Shown here piece by piece: positions 53,763-63,850 of a DNA stretch of 64,000 nucleotides. The notes below the pieces were generated by a model. The model had not been told where the DNA came from. It searched no databases and saw only the letters and a list, made by a program, of their open reading frames with translations. Position 1 is the stretch's first letter; every line of letters begins with the position of its first letter. This stretch comes from PALSA-1004 sp963829085 (GTDB lineage Bacteria > Pseudomonadota > Gammaproteobacteria > Burkholderiales > SG8-41). The stretch lies in the NCBI GenBank assembly GCA_963829085.1, contig CAWHHJ010000014.1:1-64000 (forward strand), written 5' to 3'. The position numbers were made by a program, and so were the translations under genes.

Positions 53763-56415
53763 ATGCAGAATAAATACAACTCACACGTCGTCGAGCGCGA
53801 GGCCCAGGCGTACTGGGACAAGGAACGCGCATTCCGCGCCATCGAGATCGCGGGCAAAGCAAAATACTATTGCCTGTCCATGTTCCCGTACCCCTCGGGC
53901 AAGCTGCACATGGGTCACGTTCGGAACTACACGATAGGCGACGCACTGTCGCGCTATCACCGCATGCGCGGGTTCAACGTACTGCAGCCGATGGGATGGG
54001 ATGCGTTCGGTCTGCCGGCTGAAAACGCGGCAATGGCCAACCATGTACCGCCTGCGCAATGGACCTACGACAACATCGCATACATGAAGAAGCAGCTCCA
54101 GTCGCTCGGTTTCGCGATCGACTGGGAGCGCGAACTTGCGACGTGCAGGGCCGACTATTATCGCTGGAACCAATGGCTGTTCCTGCGCCTGCTCGAGAAG
54201 GGGTTGGTATATAAAAAGACCGGCACGGTGAACTGGGACCCCGTCGATCAGACTGTGCTTGCCAACGAACAGGTCATCGACGGTCGCGGATGGCGCACCG
54301 GCGCGCTAGTCGAGAAGCGCGAGATTCCGATGTATTACATGGCGATCACGAAGTACGCGGACGAGTTGCTTGCTGCATTGGACAAATTGCCCGGCTGGCC
54401 CGAGCGCGTGAAGACGATGCAAGCCAACTGGATCGGCAAAAGCACCGGCGTGCGGTTTGCGTTTCCCTACATGCTCGATGGCGCTGAACAAAAGCTCTGG
54501 GTGTTTACGACGCGCGCCGACACCATCATGGGCGTGACTTTCTGCGCCGTGGCGGCGGAACACCCGCTGGCATCCTACGCTGCGAAGACCAATCCCAGGC
54601 TCGCGGCGTTCGTTGATGAATGTAAACGCGGCAGCGTCATCGAAGCGGACTTCGCAACGATGGAAAAGAAAGGCATGCCGACCGGCGTCTACGTAACGCA
54701 TCCGCTCACCGGTGAGAAGATCGAGGTCTGGGTCGGCAATTACGTGCTGTGGGGTTATGGCGACGGAGCGGTGATGGGCGTGCCGGGCCATGATGAACGC
54801 GATTTCGAGTTTGCCCAAAAATATAACATCGCGATCAAGCAAGTGATCGCCGTTGGAGATCGGCAATACTCACTCGACGCGTGGCAAGCATGGTATGCGG
54901 AACACGGCACGTGCATACACTCCGGCAGGTATGACGGCCTCGACTATGCAAGCGCCGTCAATGCAATCGCGGCCGATCTTGAAGCAAAAGGCCTCGGCAA
55001 GAATACAGGTGATGTGGCGCTTGCGCGACTGGGGCATTTCGCGTCAGCGCTACTGGGGAACACCGATTCCGATCATTCACTGCGCCAAATGCGGTGATGT
55101 TCCCGTCCCTGAAGACCAGTTGCCGGTCGTTCTGCCGGAAGACTGCGTGCCCGATGGCTCGGGCAATCCGCTGAACAAGCGAGACGACTTTGTGAACTGC
55201 AAGTGCCCGCAATGCGCGGCGCCTGCGCGGCGCGAAACGGACACGATGGATACGTTCGTCGATTCGTCCTGGTACTACCTGCGCTTTGCCTGTGCGGACC
55301 AAAAGGACGCGATGGTCGATGAGCGCGTCGACTATTGGCTGCCGGTCGACCAGTACATCGGCGGCGAAGAGCATGCAATTCTCCACCTGCTCTACTCCCG
55401 CTTCTGGACCAAAGTTATGCGTGACCTGGCCCTCCTCAAAATCGATGAGCCATTCGCCAAACTCCTCACGCAGGGCATGGTGCTGAACGAGGTTTTTCTG
55501 CGCAAGCCGGAAGGCAGCCGCGTCGTTTACTACAACCCCGCCGAAGTCGAGATCAAACTCGACCCGCACGGCAAGCGCATCGGGGCGACGCTCCGTATCG
55601 ACGGCCAGCCCGTCGAATCGGGAGGCATCGGCGCCATGTCAAAATCCAAGAACAATGGTGTCGACCCGCAGTCGCTGATCGAGGACTACGGCGCCGATAC
55701 GGCGCGCCTCTTCACGATGTTCGCGAGCCCGCCCGAGCAGACGCTCGAATGGTCGGATAGCGGTGTGGAAGGCGCGAACCGGTTCCTGCGGCGGTTGTGG
55801 GACTACTGCGCGCGCAATGAAGGCTCGATCACATTCCATGAGAGCGTTGCGCGTATCGGGGACTGGACCCGCGAAGACGCGCGGCTGCGCGCGGCACGCA
55901 CAGAGATACACAAAATCCTGCAGCAGGCGAACTTCGACTACGCGCGAATGCAATTCAACACGGTCGCGTCGGCTGGCATGAAAATGCTGAATGCGCTGGA
56001 AAAGCTACCGTCGACCGTCACGCAATTGAGCGGGACTGCAGATACGAAGGCGTTGAACGCCCAATGGCAGTTGATGAATGAAGCCGTCGGCATACTTCTG
56101 CGCATTCTGAATCCGATCGTTCCTCATATCACGCATGCGCTGTGGCAGGCGCTTGGCTTCGAGCGCCAGTTCGGAGCCATATTGACCGCCGGCTGGCCGG
56201 AAGTCGACGCCGCTGCACTGATACAAGACGAAATCGAATTGGTGCTACAGGTCAACGGCAAGCTGCGCGGCAACATGCGGATTGCGAAAGATGCTGATCG
56301 CGGGCAGATCGAGCGGCAGGCGATGGAAAATCCGAATGTGCAGAAGCACGTTAATGGCTTGCCTGTGAAGAAAGTGGTGGTGGTGCCGGGGCGGCTGGTC
56401 AATGTGGTCGTCTGA
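53763..56415 (+). CDS. leuS: Leucyl-tRNA synthetase (frame break near 55005)
   Basis: Class I synthetase, about 883 residues restored. HIGH motif as KLHMGHVRNY near residue 45, KMSKS as AMSKSKNNG. The editing domain lies between (IMGVTFCAVAAEHPL, VMGVPGHDERDFEFA). One base is missing at about 55005: upstream GLGKNT must join QVMWRLRDWGISRQRYWG in the next frame. The C-terminus EIVVVPGRLV-type VVVVPGRLVNVVV ends at 56415. Divergent from uvrD; lptE and holA follow, the usual order. Confidence 0.95.
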
Positions 56416-56432
56416 ATAACATGAGGGAGCGG

Positions 56433-56991
56433 ATGAAAACGGAACAAGAGCGGCACACGCAGCAACGAACGTCCGGCTTATCCAATGCTTCATGGTTGTT
56501 CTGCATAGCGGCCGCGCTGCTGTTGAGCTCGTGCGGTTTTCAGTTGCGTGGACAAGCCGCGTTGCCCTTCGAGACTATCCACATCATCGGCTCTCCATTA
56601 GTTGTCGTCCAGTTGACGCGCGCTGTGCGTGCAGGCACCACGACGCAGGTGGTTGCGAATGAGAAGGAAGCCGACGCCACGCTGCAGATCCTGGCGGAAG
56701 CGCGAGACCGCGCGATTCTTTCTCTGTCGGCGAGCGGACGGGTGCGCGAATTGCAAATCCGCTACCGTCTTTCATACCGGGTGTATCGACAAGGAAAAGA
56801 AAGACCTGATAGCGCCGAGCGATATCCTGCTCAGGCGCGATCTCACGTACAGTGATACGGACGTTCTCGGCAAGGAGCAGGAAGAAGCGCTGCTTTATCG
56901 CGATATGCAAAACGACGCCGTGCAGCAACTGGTGCGCCGTCTTGAAGTTGCACCGAAAACCGCGCCTGCGGCGCCTGCCGCGGCCCAGTAG
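56433..56991 (+). CDS. lptE: LPS-assembly lipoprotein LptE (frame break near 56787)
   Basis: Outer membrane lipoprotein that plugs LptD during LPS delivery. Lipobox ALLLSSC then GFQLRGQAALPFETIHI, the family start of the mature protein. An extra C at about 56787 breaks YRVY from DKEKKDLIAPSDILLRRDL; the remainder ends QQLVRRLEVAPKT near 56991. Restored about 185 residues. Start at 56433 has a GGGAG site; an ATG at 56421 is possible. Lies between leuS and holA as is usual. Confidence 0.9.
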
Positions 56992-57021
56992 CGTAATGGG
57001 AAGTTCGCGGGCTTAATTCGC

Positions 57022-58042
57022 GTGCGTATTTCGACCGAACAGTTATCACAGCAGCTTACGCGCTCGCTCGCGCCTTTGTACGTAGTGCATGGCAATGAGC
57101 CGCTGCTCGCACTCGAGGCAGCGGACCGCATCCGCGCCAAAGCGCGTGCGGACGGTTATAGCGAACGTGAAGTGCTGATCGCGGAACAGCACTTCGACTG
57201 GTCTCAGTTACGAATGAGCGGCGCAGGCGCAATCGCTGTTCGCGTCCCGGCGCATCCTGGAATTGCGCATCGCGAATGGCAAGCCGGGCAACGACGGCAG
57301 TCAGGCGCTACAAAGTTATTGCGAGCGCTTGCCCGACGCTACGGTTACGCTTATCTCGCTGCCTGAGATGGACTGGCGGGGACAGAAAGCGTCGTGGTTC
57401 GGCGCCCTTGACGCCGCCGGCATCCTGGTTGAAGCCAAACAGGTTACAAGAGCAGCGCTGCCCGCTTGGCTCGCCACGCGCCTCAAAGCACAAGAGCAGT
57501 CGGCGGACGACCCAACCCTTACGTTCATCGCGGATAAGGTCGAGGGCAATCTGATGGCTGCGTACCAGGAAGTGCAGAAACTCGCGCTCCTGTTTCCTGC
57601 CGGGAAACTGTCCTTGGCGCAGGTCAAGGAAGCGGTGCTCGACGTCGCGCGCTTCGATGTCTTCAGCCTTGGAGAGATACTGCTGTCCGGCGACGCCGCA
57701 CATCTCGTGCGCGTTCTCGAAGGCCTGCAGGGTGAAGGCGCCGCTGCTCCCCTGGTATTGTGGGTGATGACCGAAGAAGTACGGGCGCTCGCGCGCGTGG
57801 TTGCTGCGGTTACAGCCGGTCAGCCGGTTCAGCAGGCGCTGCGTGATGCCCGGGTGTGGGGCACACGCCAGACACTGCTACAGCGCAATATCAGCCGGTA
57901 TGGCCAGGCTCAGATCGAGGCTGCACTGCTGCATGCGGCGCGCATCGACCGCCTCATAAAAGGACTCGCGCCGGGCGACGTATGGGACGAGCTGCTGCAG
58001 CTCGGACTGCGCTTCGCGCCCAAGGCTGCGAAAGCCGCCTAG
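57022..58042 (+). CDS. holA: DNA polymerase III subunit delta (frame break near 57226)
   Basis: Clamp-loader delta subunit that opens the beta clamp. GTG start; LYVVHGNEPLLALEAADRIR near 19-38 and EREVLIAEQHFDWSQL follow. An extra base at about 57226 separates MSGA from AQSLFASRRILELRI; the rest continues LISLPEMDWRGQKASWF, AYQEVQKLALLFP and DVFSLGEILLSGD to 58042. About 340 residues. Follows lptE by 30 bp. Confidence 0.92.
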
Positions 58043-58103
58043 AATCACGGTATCATCTCCGGCGCTTTTAGCAGCCGCTGCAATTTCATCTTCCGCATAC
58101 GAC

Positions 58104-59361
58104 ATGGACATCCAAAGCTACATGACCGGGGTGGGCAGGCACGCGCGGGACGCGGCACGTCTGGTCGCCAAAGCGGACAGCACAGCAAAGAACCAGGCAC
58201 TGATTCTGATTGCCGAGGCGATAGAGCGCAGCGCGGATGCACTGCTGACGGCGAATGCGCAGGACCTCGCCGCTGCGAATGAGAAGAAGCTCGATCCGCC
58301 GCTCATCGATCGACTGACGCTCACTTCAAAAAGCATTGCCTCGATGGCGGACGGACTGCGGCAGATCGCGCTGCTCCCCGATCCGATCGGTGAAATCAGC
58401 GACCTCCGGCAGCAACCCTCCGGTATCAGGGTAGGCCACATGCGCGTACCGCTTGGTGTGATCGCGATCATTTACGAGTCGCGCCCGAATGTAACGGCGG
58501 ATGCCGCCGGACTTTGTCTGAAAGCGGGGAACGCCAGTATCCTGCGCGGCGGCTCGGAAGCGATACACTCGAATCAGGCGATTGCCGCCTGTGTGCATCA
58601 AGGTCTTATCCGCGCGGGGCTACCGGAGACGGCGGTGCAAGTGATTGAGACCACGGACCGCGCCGCGGTGGGTGAACTGCTGCGGATGAACGAGTATGTG
58701 GACATCGTCGTGCCGCGCGGCGGCAAGGGGCTGATCGAGCGCGTCATGCAGGAATCGCGCATACCGATGATCAAGCACCTCGATGGGGTGTGTCACGTCT
58801 ATATCGACGACAAGGCGGACATTGATAAAGCCGTTCGCATCGCCGACAACGCGAAAACGCAGCGTCTCGGCACCTGCAATACGATGGAAACTTTACTGAT
58901 TGCTCGCGGCATTGCCGACCGCGTACTTCCGCCGCTTGCAAAGATCTACGCGCAGAAAGGCATTGAATTGCGCGGCGATGAAGCGGCGCGCCGCATCGTT
59001 CCCGATATGGTGCTTGCGACCGAGGAAGACTGGTATACGGAATATCTCGCGGCGATTCTCTCCGTGCGCGTGGTAGACGGACTCGACGCGGCGATCGACC
59101 ACATCGGGCGTTATGGTTCGCAGCACACCGATGCGATCATTACCGAAGATAAACAGCGCGCACAGCGTTTTTTGCGCGAAGTCGATTCAAGTTCTGTCCT
59201 CGTGAACGCATCAACGCGCTTTGCCGATGGCTATCGAGTACGGCCTCGGTGCGGAGATCGGCATCTCTACCGACAAGCTGCATGCGCGCGGTCCGGTCGG
59301 ACTCGAAGGACTTACGTCGCTCAAGTGGGTGGTGTACGGCGACGGGCAAATTCGCAGTTGA
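58104..59361 (+). CDS. proA: Gamma-glutamyl phosphate reductase (frame break near 59235)
   Basis: NADPH-dependent step of proline synthesis. About 419 residues. Family stretches: VPLGVIAIIYESRPNVTADA, catalytic Cys in LGTCNTMETLL, DAIITEDKQRAQRFL and VNASTRFADG. An extra C at about 59235 breaks FADGY from EYGLGAEIGISTDKLHARG; the restored C-terminus LTSLKWVVYGDGQIRS stops at 59361 rather than 59366. Confidence 0.94.
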
Positions 59362-59461
59362 TATAGTTCGTCGTGCCACCGCGGAACACAACGCAGAGAC
59401 AGCAGTCCTTCCGGCGCTTGCTGCGCGTCAAGCTACCTTTCAGGTTTAAAAGGTTTCGGTA

Positions 59462-61276
59462 ATGACCAATCCAGTCGAAGTGAAAGTACCTGATATCGGC
59501 GACTTCAAAAATGTCCCGGTCGTCGAAGTATTAGTGAAGCCCGGCGATACGGTGCAGCCGGAAGATCCGCTCGTCACCCTGGAATCGGATAAAGCGACGC
59601 TCGAAGTACCGTCGCCTGCGGCTGGTGTCGTGAAAGAGCTCAAGCTAAAAATCGGCGACAAGGTCTCACAAGGCTCGCTGATTCTTACACTGGATGCAGC
59701 CGATGCAGCGCCAGCGTCCGCGAAACCAACCGCCTCGTCTGCGCAGCCCGCGGTAACTGACACCGCGCCACAACCGCCGATGCCTGCCGCGAAGTCATCC
59801 ACCTCATTCACCGGATCGGTCGACGTAGAGTGCGACATGCTTGTACTCGGTGCCGGGCCGGGGGGCTATTCAGCGGCGTTTCGCGCTGCCGATCTCGGCA
59901 TGAAGACGGTGCTTGTCGAACGTTATGCCTCGCTTGGCGGCGTCTGTCTCAATGTGGGATGCATTCCGTCCAAGGCGCTGCTGCATGTCGCGGCAGTCAT
60001 GGACGAGGCCGCGCATTTCGCGGATTTGGGCGTGAGCTTCGGCAAGCCGAACGTCGATATCGCAAAACTCCGCGCGCACAAAAACAAAGTCGTAGGCAAG
60101 CTTACGGGCGGTCTCGCCGCAATGGCAAAGGGACGCCAGGTCACCGTCGTGCGCGGGTATGGCCGGTTTGTCGATGCGCACCATCTGGAAGTCGAGGTGA
60201 CCAGCGGCGACGGACAGGACAAAAGCGGCGTCACAAAAGTCGTTGGCTTCAAGCAAGCGATCATCGCAGCAGGCTCGATGCCCGTCCGGCTCCCGTTCGC
60301 GCCTGAAGACCCACGCATCGTCGATTCGACCGGCGCATTGGAAATGCCCGGCGTCCCAAAACGCATGCTGGTCATCGGCGGCGGCATCATCGGACTCGAA
60401 ATGGCGACGGTGTACTCGGCGCTAGGGAGCCGCATTGAAGTCGTTGAAATGCTCGATGGATTGATGACGGGCGCCGACCGCGATCTAGTGAATGTATGGC
60501 GCAAGTTCAACACCGCACGCTTCGACAAAGTCATGCTCAAAACGAAGACGGTAGGGATTGAGGCAAGCCCTCAAGGTATTCGCGTCAAGTTCGAGGGTGA
60601 GCAGGCGCCTGCCGAACCGCAGACCTACGATTTGGTGCTGGTCGGCGTCGGGCGCAGCCCCAATGGCAACAAAATCGGCGCCGACAAGGCAGGAGTCAGC
60701 GTCGATCAGCGCGGCTACATTACCGTCGACAAGCAGATGCGCACCAACATATCGAATATCTTCGCCATCGGCGATATCGTCGGCCAACCGATGCTCGCAC
60801 ACAAGGCCGTGCATGAAGGCCACGTCGCGGCCGAAGCCGCCGCAGGTCAGAAATCATTCTTCGATGCTCGCGTGATTCCATCGGTCGCCTATACGGACCC
60901 CGAAGTCGCGTGGGTCGGGATCACGGAGGACGACGCCAAAAAACAGGGCATCAAGATCGGCGTCGGCAAATTCCCGTGGGCAGCAAGCGGCCGCGCGATC
61001 GCGAATGGACGCGACGAAGGTTTCACGAAACTGATCTTCGATCACGAGACGCATCGCATTATTGGCGGCGGTATAGTCGGCACGCATGCCGGAGACTTGA
61101 TCAGCGAGCTTGCGCTCGCGATCGAAATGGGCGCGGATGCAGTTGATATCGGCAAGACGATACATCCGCATCCGACTCTCGGCGAATCGGTGGGTATGGC
61201 GGCTGAGCTCTATGAAGGCGTGTGTACGGACGTGATGCCGCCAAAGAAAACAACTCAATCCCGGAGTTCGTCATGA
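59462..61276 (+). CDS. lpdA: Dihydrolipoyl dehydrogenase with N-terminal lipoyl domain (pyruvate dehydrogenase E3)
   Basis: 604 residues. Lipoyl domain 1-78 with lipoyl lysine K44 in ESDKATLEVP; Ala/Pro/Ser-rich linker to about 118; FAD domain with GAGPGGYSAAF; redox disulfide C162/C167 in GGVCLNVGCIPSK; NAD motif VIGGGIIGLEMA; C-terminal HPHPTLGE base. E3 proteins with a fused lipoyl domain belong to pyruvate dehydrogenase in betaproteobacteria, but aceE and aceF are not adjacent here (proA is upstream). Stop overlaps the next ATG. Confidence 0.95.
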   Translation: MTNPVEVKVPDIGDFKNVPVVEVLVKPGDTVQPEDPLVTLESDKATLEVPSPAAGVVKELKLKIGDKVSQGSLILTLDAADAAPASAKPTASSAQPAVTDTAPQPPMPAAKSSTSFTGSVDVECDMLVLGAGPGGYSAAFRAADLGMKTVLVERYASLGGVCLNVGCIPSKALLHVAAVMDEAAHFADLGVSFGKPNVDIAKLRAHKNKVVGKLTGGLAAMAKGRQVTVVRGYGRFVDAHHLEVEVTSGDGQDKSGVTKVVGFKQAIIAAGSMPVRLPFAPEDPRIVDSTGALEMPGVPKRMLVIGGGIIGLEMATVYSALGSRIEVVEMLDGLMTGADRDLVNVWRKFNTARFDKVMLKTKTVGIEASPQGIRVKFEGEQAPAEPQTYDLVLVGVGRSPNGNKIGADKAGVSVDQRGYITVDKQMRTNISNIFAIGDIVGQPMLAHKAVHEGHVAAEAAAGQKSFFDARVIPSVAYTDPEVAWVGITEDDAKKQGIKIGVGKFPWAASGRAIANGRDEGFTKLIFDHETHRIIGGGIVGTHAGDLISELALAIEMGADAVDIGKTIHPHPTLGESVGMAAELYEGVCTDVMPPKKTTQSRSSS

Positions 61277-62595
61277 GGATCGGAAAACTGTTGCCAGTGC
61301 TGAAAAGGGGTTTACTTGCGGGCGCGTGTGCAGCGATTGCGCTGGCCGCGCATGCAGATCCAATTCCCGCCGGATGGGCTGCGGAGAACATGGAAGTGGT
61401 TGGCTACACAATCATGAATGGCCATCCGGCCTTCAAAATCACGATGACGAAAGCGGGCGATCGCTCTTACTTTGTCGTCGGGCATTACAACATTCCGGGC
61501 TGGTCGGTGGTCGATGTCACTAATCCGGCCGACCCCAAGGTCGCGAAGTTCATACCGGGGCCTGCGAATACCAGCACCAATCAGGTCGATCTGGCGGACA
61601 ACATTCTCGTGGCCGCGCTCGGACGGCCGACTGAGCGACTCGACGTCGGGATGGACCCGGCGCGTCCTTATGAGGCCGGAGTCGTGCTGATCGACATGAA
61701 GGACCCGCTTAATCCCAAAGAGCTCGGACGGTGGCATACCGACAAACCGGAAGGGCGCGGCACGCATCGCAATGCTTACCAAGGTGGACGTTATGTCCAT
61801 CTGGCCGCTGACATGAAAGGCTACGTCGGCGATATTTATGTGATTCTCGATATCAGCAATCCGGCCAAGCCCGTCGAAGCCGGCCGCTGGTGGGTGCCGG
61901 GACAGCACGAGGCCGGCGGCGAGAAGCCGCAGCGCAATCCCATCGTCAATCTGCACAATCCGAATTTCGTCGATGGCAATCTCGTTTATCTCTCGTATGG
62001 CGACGCCGGCATGGTTGTGCTCGACATCAGCGACGTTGCGCATCCAAAGCTGGTCTCGCAGTTGCGGTTCCAGCCGCCGCACATGTTCGGTGTGCACACG
62101 GTGTCGCCGGATTTCAAGCGCAAGCTGGTTTACGTCAACTCTGAAGCGGTCGTCGCGGACTGCAAGGGACCGCTCGATCACGCAACTGTCGTCGATGTAT
62201 CAGATCCGGCCAAGCCGTTTCCAGTGTCGCGGTTTCCGGTACCTGTTCCCGCGGCGGGTTTGCCGTACGCCAATTTCTGCGACAAAGGCGGACGCTTCGG
62301 GCCGCACAACATGAATCAACTGCAGTACAACCCGAATATCCAGAAACAGGGCAACCTTGCCTATCTCACCTGGTTCAATGGCGGACTTCGCGTCTACGAC
62401 GTATCGGACAAACGGCTGCCCAGAGAAGTCGCATCGTTCCTGCCGCCGCTGCCTGAAAAAATCTACAACAAGCCGTATGGCAACTTCGTTCGGGTCGAAG
62501 ACGTATTCGTCGATAACCGCGGGTATATCTTCATGACCGGCGGTGCCCAGCAAGGCGTCTGGATACTGAAATACACCGGTCCGGTGAAGAACTGA
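61273..62595 (+). CDS. Secreted LVIVD-repeat beta-propeller protein
   Basis: 440 residues with a signal peptide (cleavage about AAHA-DP). Repeated units of the form WSVVDVTNPADPKVAKF, VVLIDMKDPLNPKELGRW, YVILDISNPAKPVEAGRW, MVVLDISDVAHPKLVSQL and LRVYDVSDKRLPREVASF, at spacings of 60-90 residues, form LVIVD-type blades. Charged loops between them carry histidines (MVVL...FGVHTVS). Function unknown. ATGA overlap with lpdA is odd because one protein is cytoplasmic and the other exported. Confidence 0.8.
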   Translation: MRIGKLLPVLKRGLLAGACAAIALAAHADPIPAGWAAENMEVVGYTIMNGHPAFKITMTKAGDRSYFVVGHYNIPGWSVVDVTNPADPKVAKFIPGPANTSTNQVDLADNILVAALGRPTERLDVGMDPARPYEAGVVLIDMKDPLNPKELGRWHTDKPEGRGTHRNAYQGGRYVHLAADMKGYVGDIYVILDISNPAKPVEAGRWWVPGQHEAGGEKPQRNPIVNLHNPNFVDGNLVYLSYGDAGMVVLDISDVAHPKLVSQLRFQPPHMFGVHTVSPDFKRKLVYVNSEAVVADCKGPLDHATVVDVSDPAKPFPVSRFPVPVPAAGLPYANFCDKGGRFGPHNMNQLQYNPNIQKQGNLAYLTWFNGGLRVYDVSDKRLPREVASFLPPLPEKIYNKPYGNFVRVEDVFVDNRGYIFMTGGAQQGVWILKYTGPVKN

Positions 62596-62612
62596 ATCGT
62601 TAAGCTCCGCAT

Positions 62613-62641
62613 AAAAGCCCGCGTGTGAGCGGGCTTTTTTT
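62613..62641 (+). terminator. Rho-independent terminator after the LVIVD gene
   Basis: AAAAGCCCGC pairs with GCGGGCTTTT around a six-base loop and is followed by T. It starts 18 bp after the stop and ends the proposed lpdA transcript. Confidence 0.9.
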
Positions 62642-62749
62642 ATGCCCGTTACAACCGGCAACAACAGTTACCGGCGCGACACAGCTTTCGCGCACCTGCT
62701 GCGTTATTGTTAGTGCGTCACATCACCCTTGCACACTAAAGGAGACATC

Positions 62750-63010
62750 ATGAAACGTATCGTAGGAATCGCCGCAATGATGAGCATGCTGGCCGCCGCT
62801 CCGGCCGCGTTCGCCGGCGTCAACGTGTTCCTCGACTTCGGGCAACGCGCACCGGTTTATGTCGCTCCAGTGCCCGTCTACGCGGTCCCCTCACGCTCGG
62901 CGGTATGGTATGCGCCGCGTGAACCGCGCTGGGTCGAACGCCGTGAATTCATTAGAAGGCACGAGCTCCGCGAGTATCAGCGGACCCATAACGACCGCTA
63001 CTGGCGCTGA
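62750..63010 (+). CDS. Small secreted protein, function unknown
   Basis: 86 residues: signal peptide (AAAPAAFA cleavage), then a Pro/Val/Tyr-rich part (RAPVYVAPVPVYAVPSRS) and an Arg-rich tail (REFIRRHELREYQRTHNDRY). An AAAGGAGA site 5 bp ahead sets the start at 62750. The mix resembles small YXWGXW- or RcnB-like periplasmic proteins, but I cannot place it in a family. Confidence 0.7.
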   Translation: MKRIVGIAAMMSMLAAAPAAFAGVNVFLDFGQRAPVYVAPVPVYAVPSRSAVWYAPREPRWVERREFIRRHELREYQRTHNDRYWR

Positions 63011-63087
63011 TTGCTCTTGCGGGACCGAAGATGGCGGCCCGCCGGGCACATCGCCGCCCGTGACGGCCGGCGCTGAAATCGGCGTTG

Positions 63088-63117
63088 CAAGGTCGACTGG
63101 TCGATCCAGCGACCTTG
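63088..63117. repeat. Imperfect 12-bp hairpin in a 218-bp gene-free gap
   Basis: CAAGGTCG/CGACCTTG and CTGG/CCAG pair around a five-base loop with one unpaired A. No T run follows. The surrounding gap (63011-63228) shows no gene. Confidence 0.5.
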
Positions 63118-63228
63118 GCGCTTGCTTCATGCCAGGGTCGTCTATCGCACACCGCCTTGAGGCGCGAATTACTCCCCAAGGACGGTCCCCTGGCGCATAA
63201 TTAGGCACCACCCTAAAAGGATAAGCCC

Positions 63229-63393
63229 TTGGCCAAACCGAATTATCAGTTTGAAAAGCGCCAGAAAGAACTCGCAAAAAAGAAAAAGAAAGAGGAAAAA
63301 CGCCTGCGCAAGCAAGGCGATAACGCGCCTGCCGCCGAGGATCCCGCACAAGCGACGCCTGCGCAATCGAATCCGGAAAGCGAAGCGCCGTAA
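63229..63393 (+). CDS. Small lysine-rich conserved protein
   Basis: 54 residues from a TTG with an AAAGG site 8 bp upstream. The N-terminus AKPNYQFEKRQKELAKKKK is strongly basic and helical, the C-terminus is Ala/Pro/Glu-rich. I recognise similar short proteins in betaproteobacteria with this AKPNYQFEKRQKE start but know no function. Too short and TTG-started to be found by simple ATG scanning. Confidence 0.7.
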   Translation: MAKPNYQFEKRQKELAKKKKKEEKRLRKQGDNAPAAEDPAQATPAQSNPESEAP

Positions 63394-63418
63394 CGACGAG
63401 CAGGTTGCGGTTCGCGCC

Positions 63419-63799
63419 ATGGCAGTCAGCAAAACCAAGCTCGCCAAGTGTATTCATCATCGTGTCAGGCTGCGGCCGCCGGCGCGCCGTTTTCGCGGCG
63501 TTACGGAACTGCGGATCATGGACGACGACTGGTTAGTACAGGAGGTGGAAGTCAAAGAGGTGCGCATCCGCAATATTCGCACCGATCATGTCGCGACGCT
63601 AAGCTTCGATCAGATCACCGACTACGTTGGCGATCCCAAGCGCGAATTCGATGGCCTGCGGCATGGCTTCCTGGAGTTGCGCGTGCAGTTGTTTTTGCGC
63701 GGCCCGGAACTCAGCATCGAGCCGCGGCCTTCTTCCGGCAAGCCCAATTCAACGCGCGGCAAAAAGGCGTTGCCCGCGAGGAGCAAAGTCCTCTCATAG
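63419..63799 (+). CDS. Hypothetical protein
   Basis: 126 residues from the ATG at 63419, or 93 from an internal ATG at 63518 that may be the real start, as the extra N-terminus is arginine-rich. Core reads WLVQEVEVKEVRIRNIRTDH, HVATLSFDQITDYVGDP and HGFLELRVQLFLRGPELSIE, a beta-strand-rich pattern. No signal or membrane segment. Function not recognised. Confidence 0.55.
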   Translation: MAVSKTKLAKCIHHRVRLRPPARRFRGVTELRIMDDDWLVQEVEVKEVRIRNIRTDHVATLSFDQITDYVGDPKREFDGLRHGFLELRVQLFLRGPELSIEPRPSSGKPNSTRGKKALPARSKVLS

Positions 63800-63850
63800 C
63801 ACCGGAAGATACGCTGCAGTGAACCGCCGCCGCGGCTATGACATGGTTAC

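Noticed and set aside
61312..62181. 289-codon minus-strand frame opposite the LVIVD gene
   Set aside because: Antisense to a protein with signal peptide and clear repeats; shadow.
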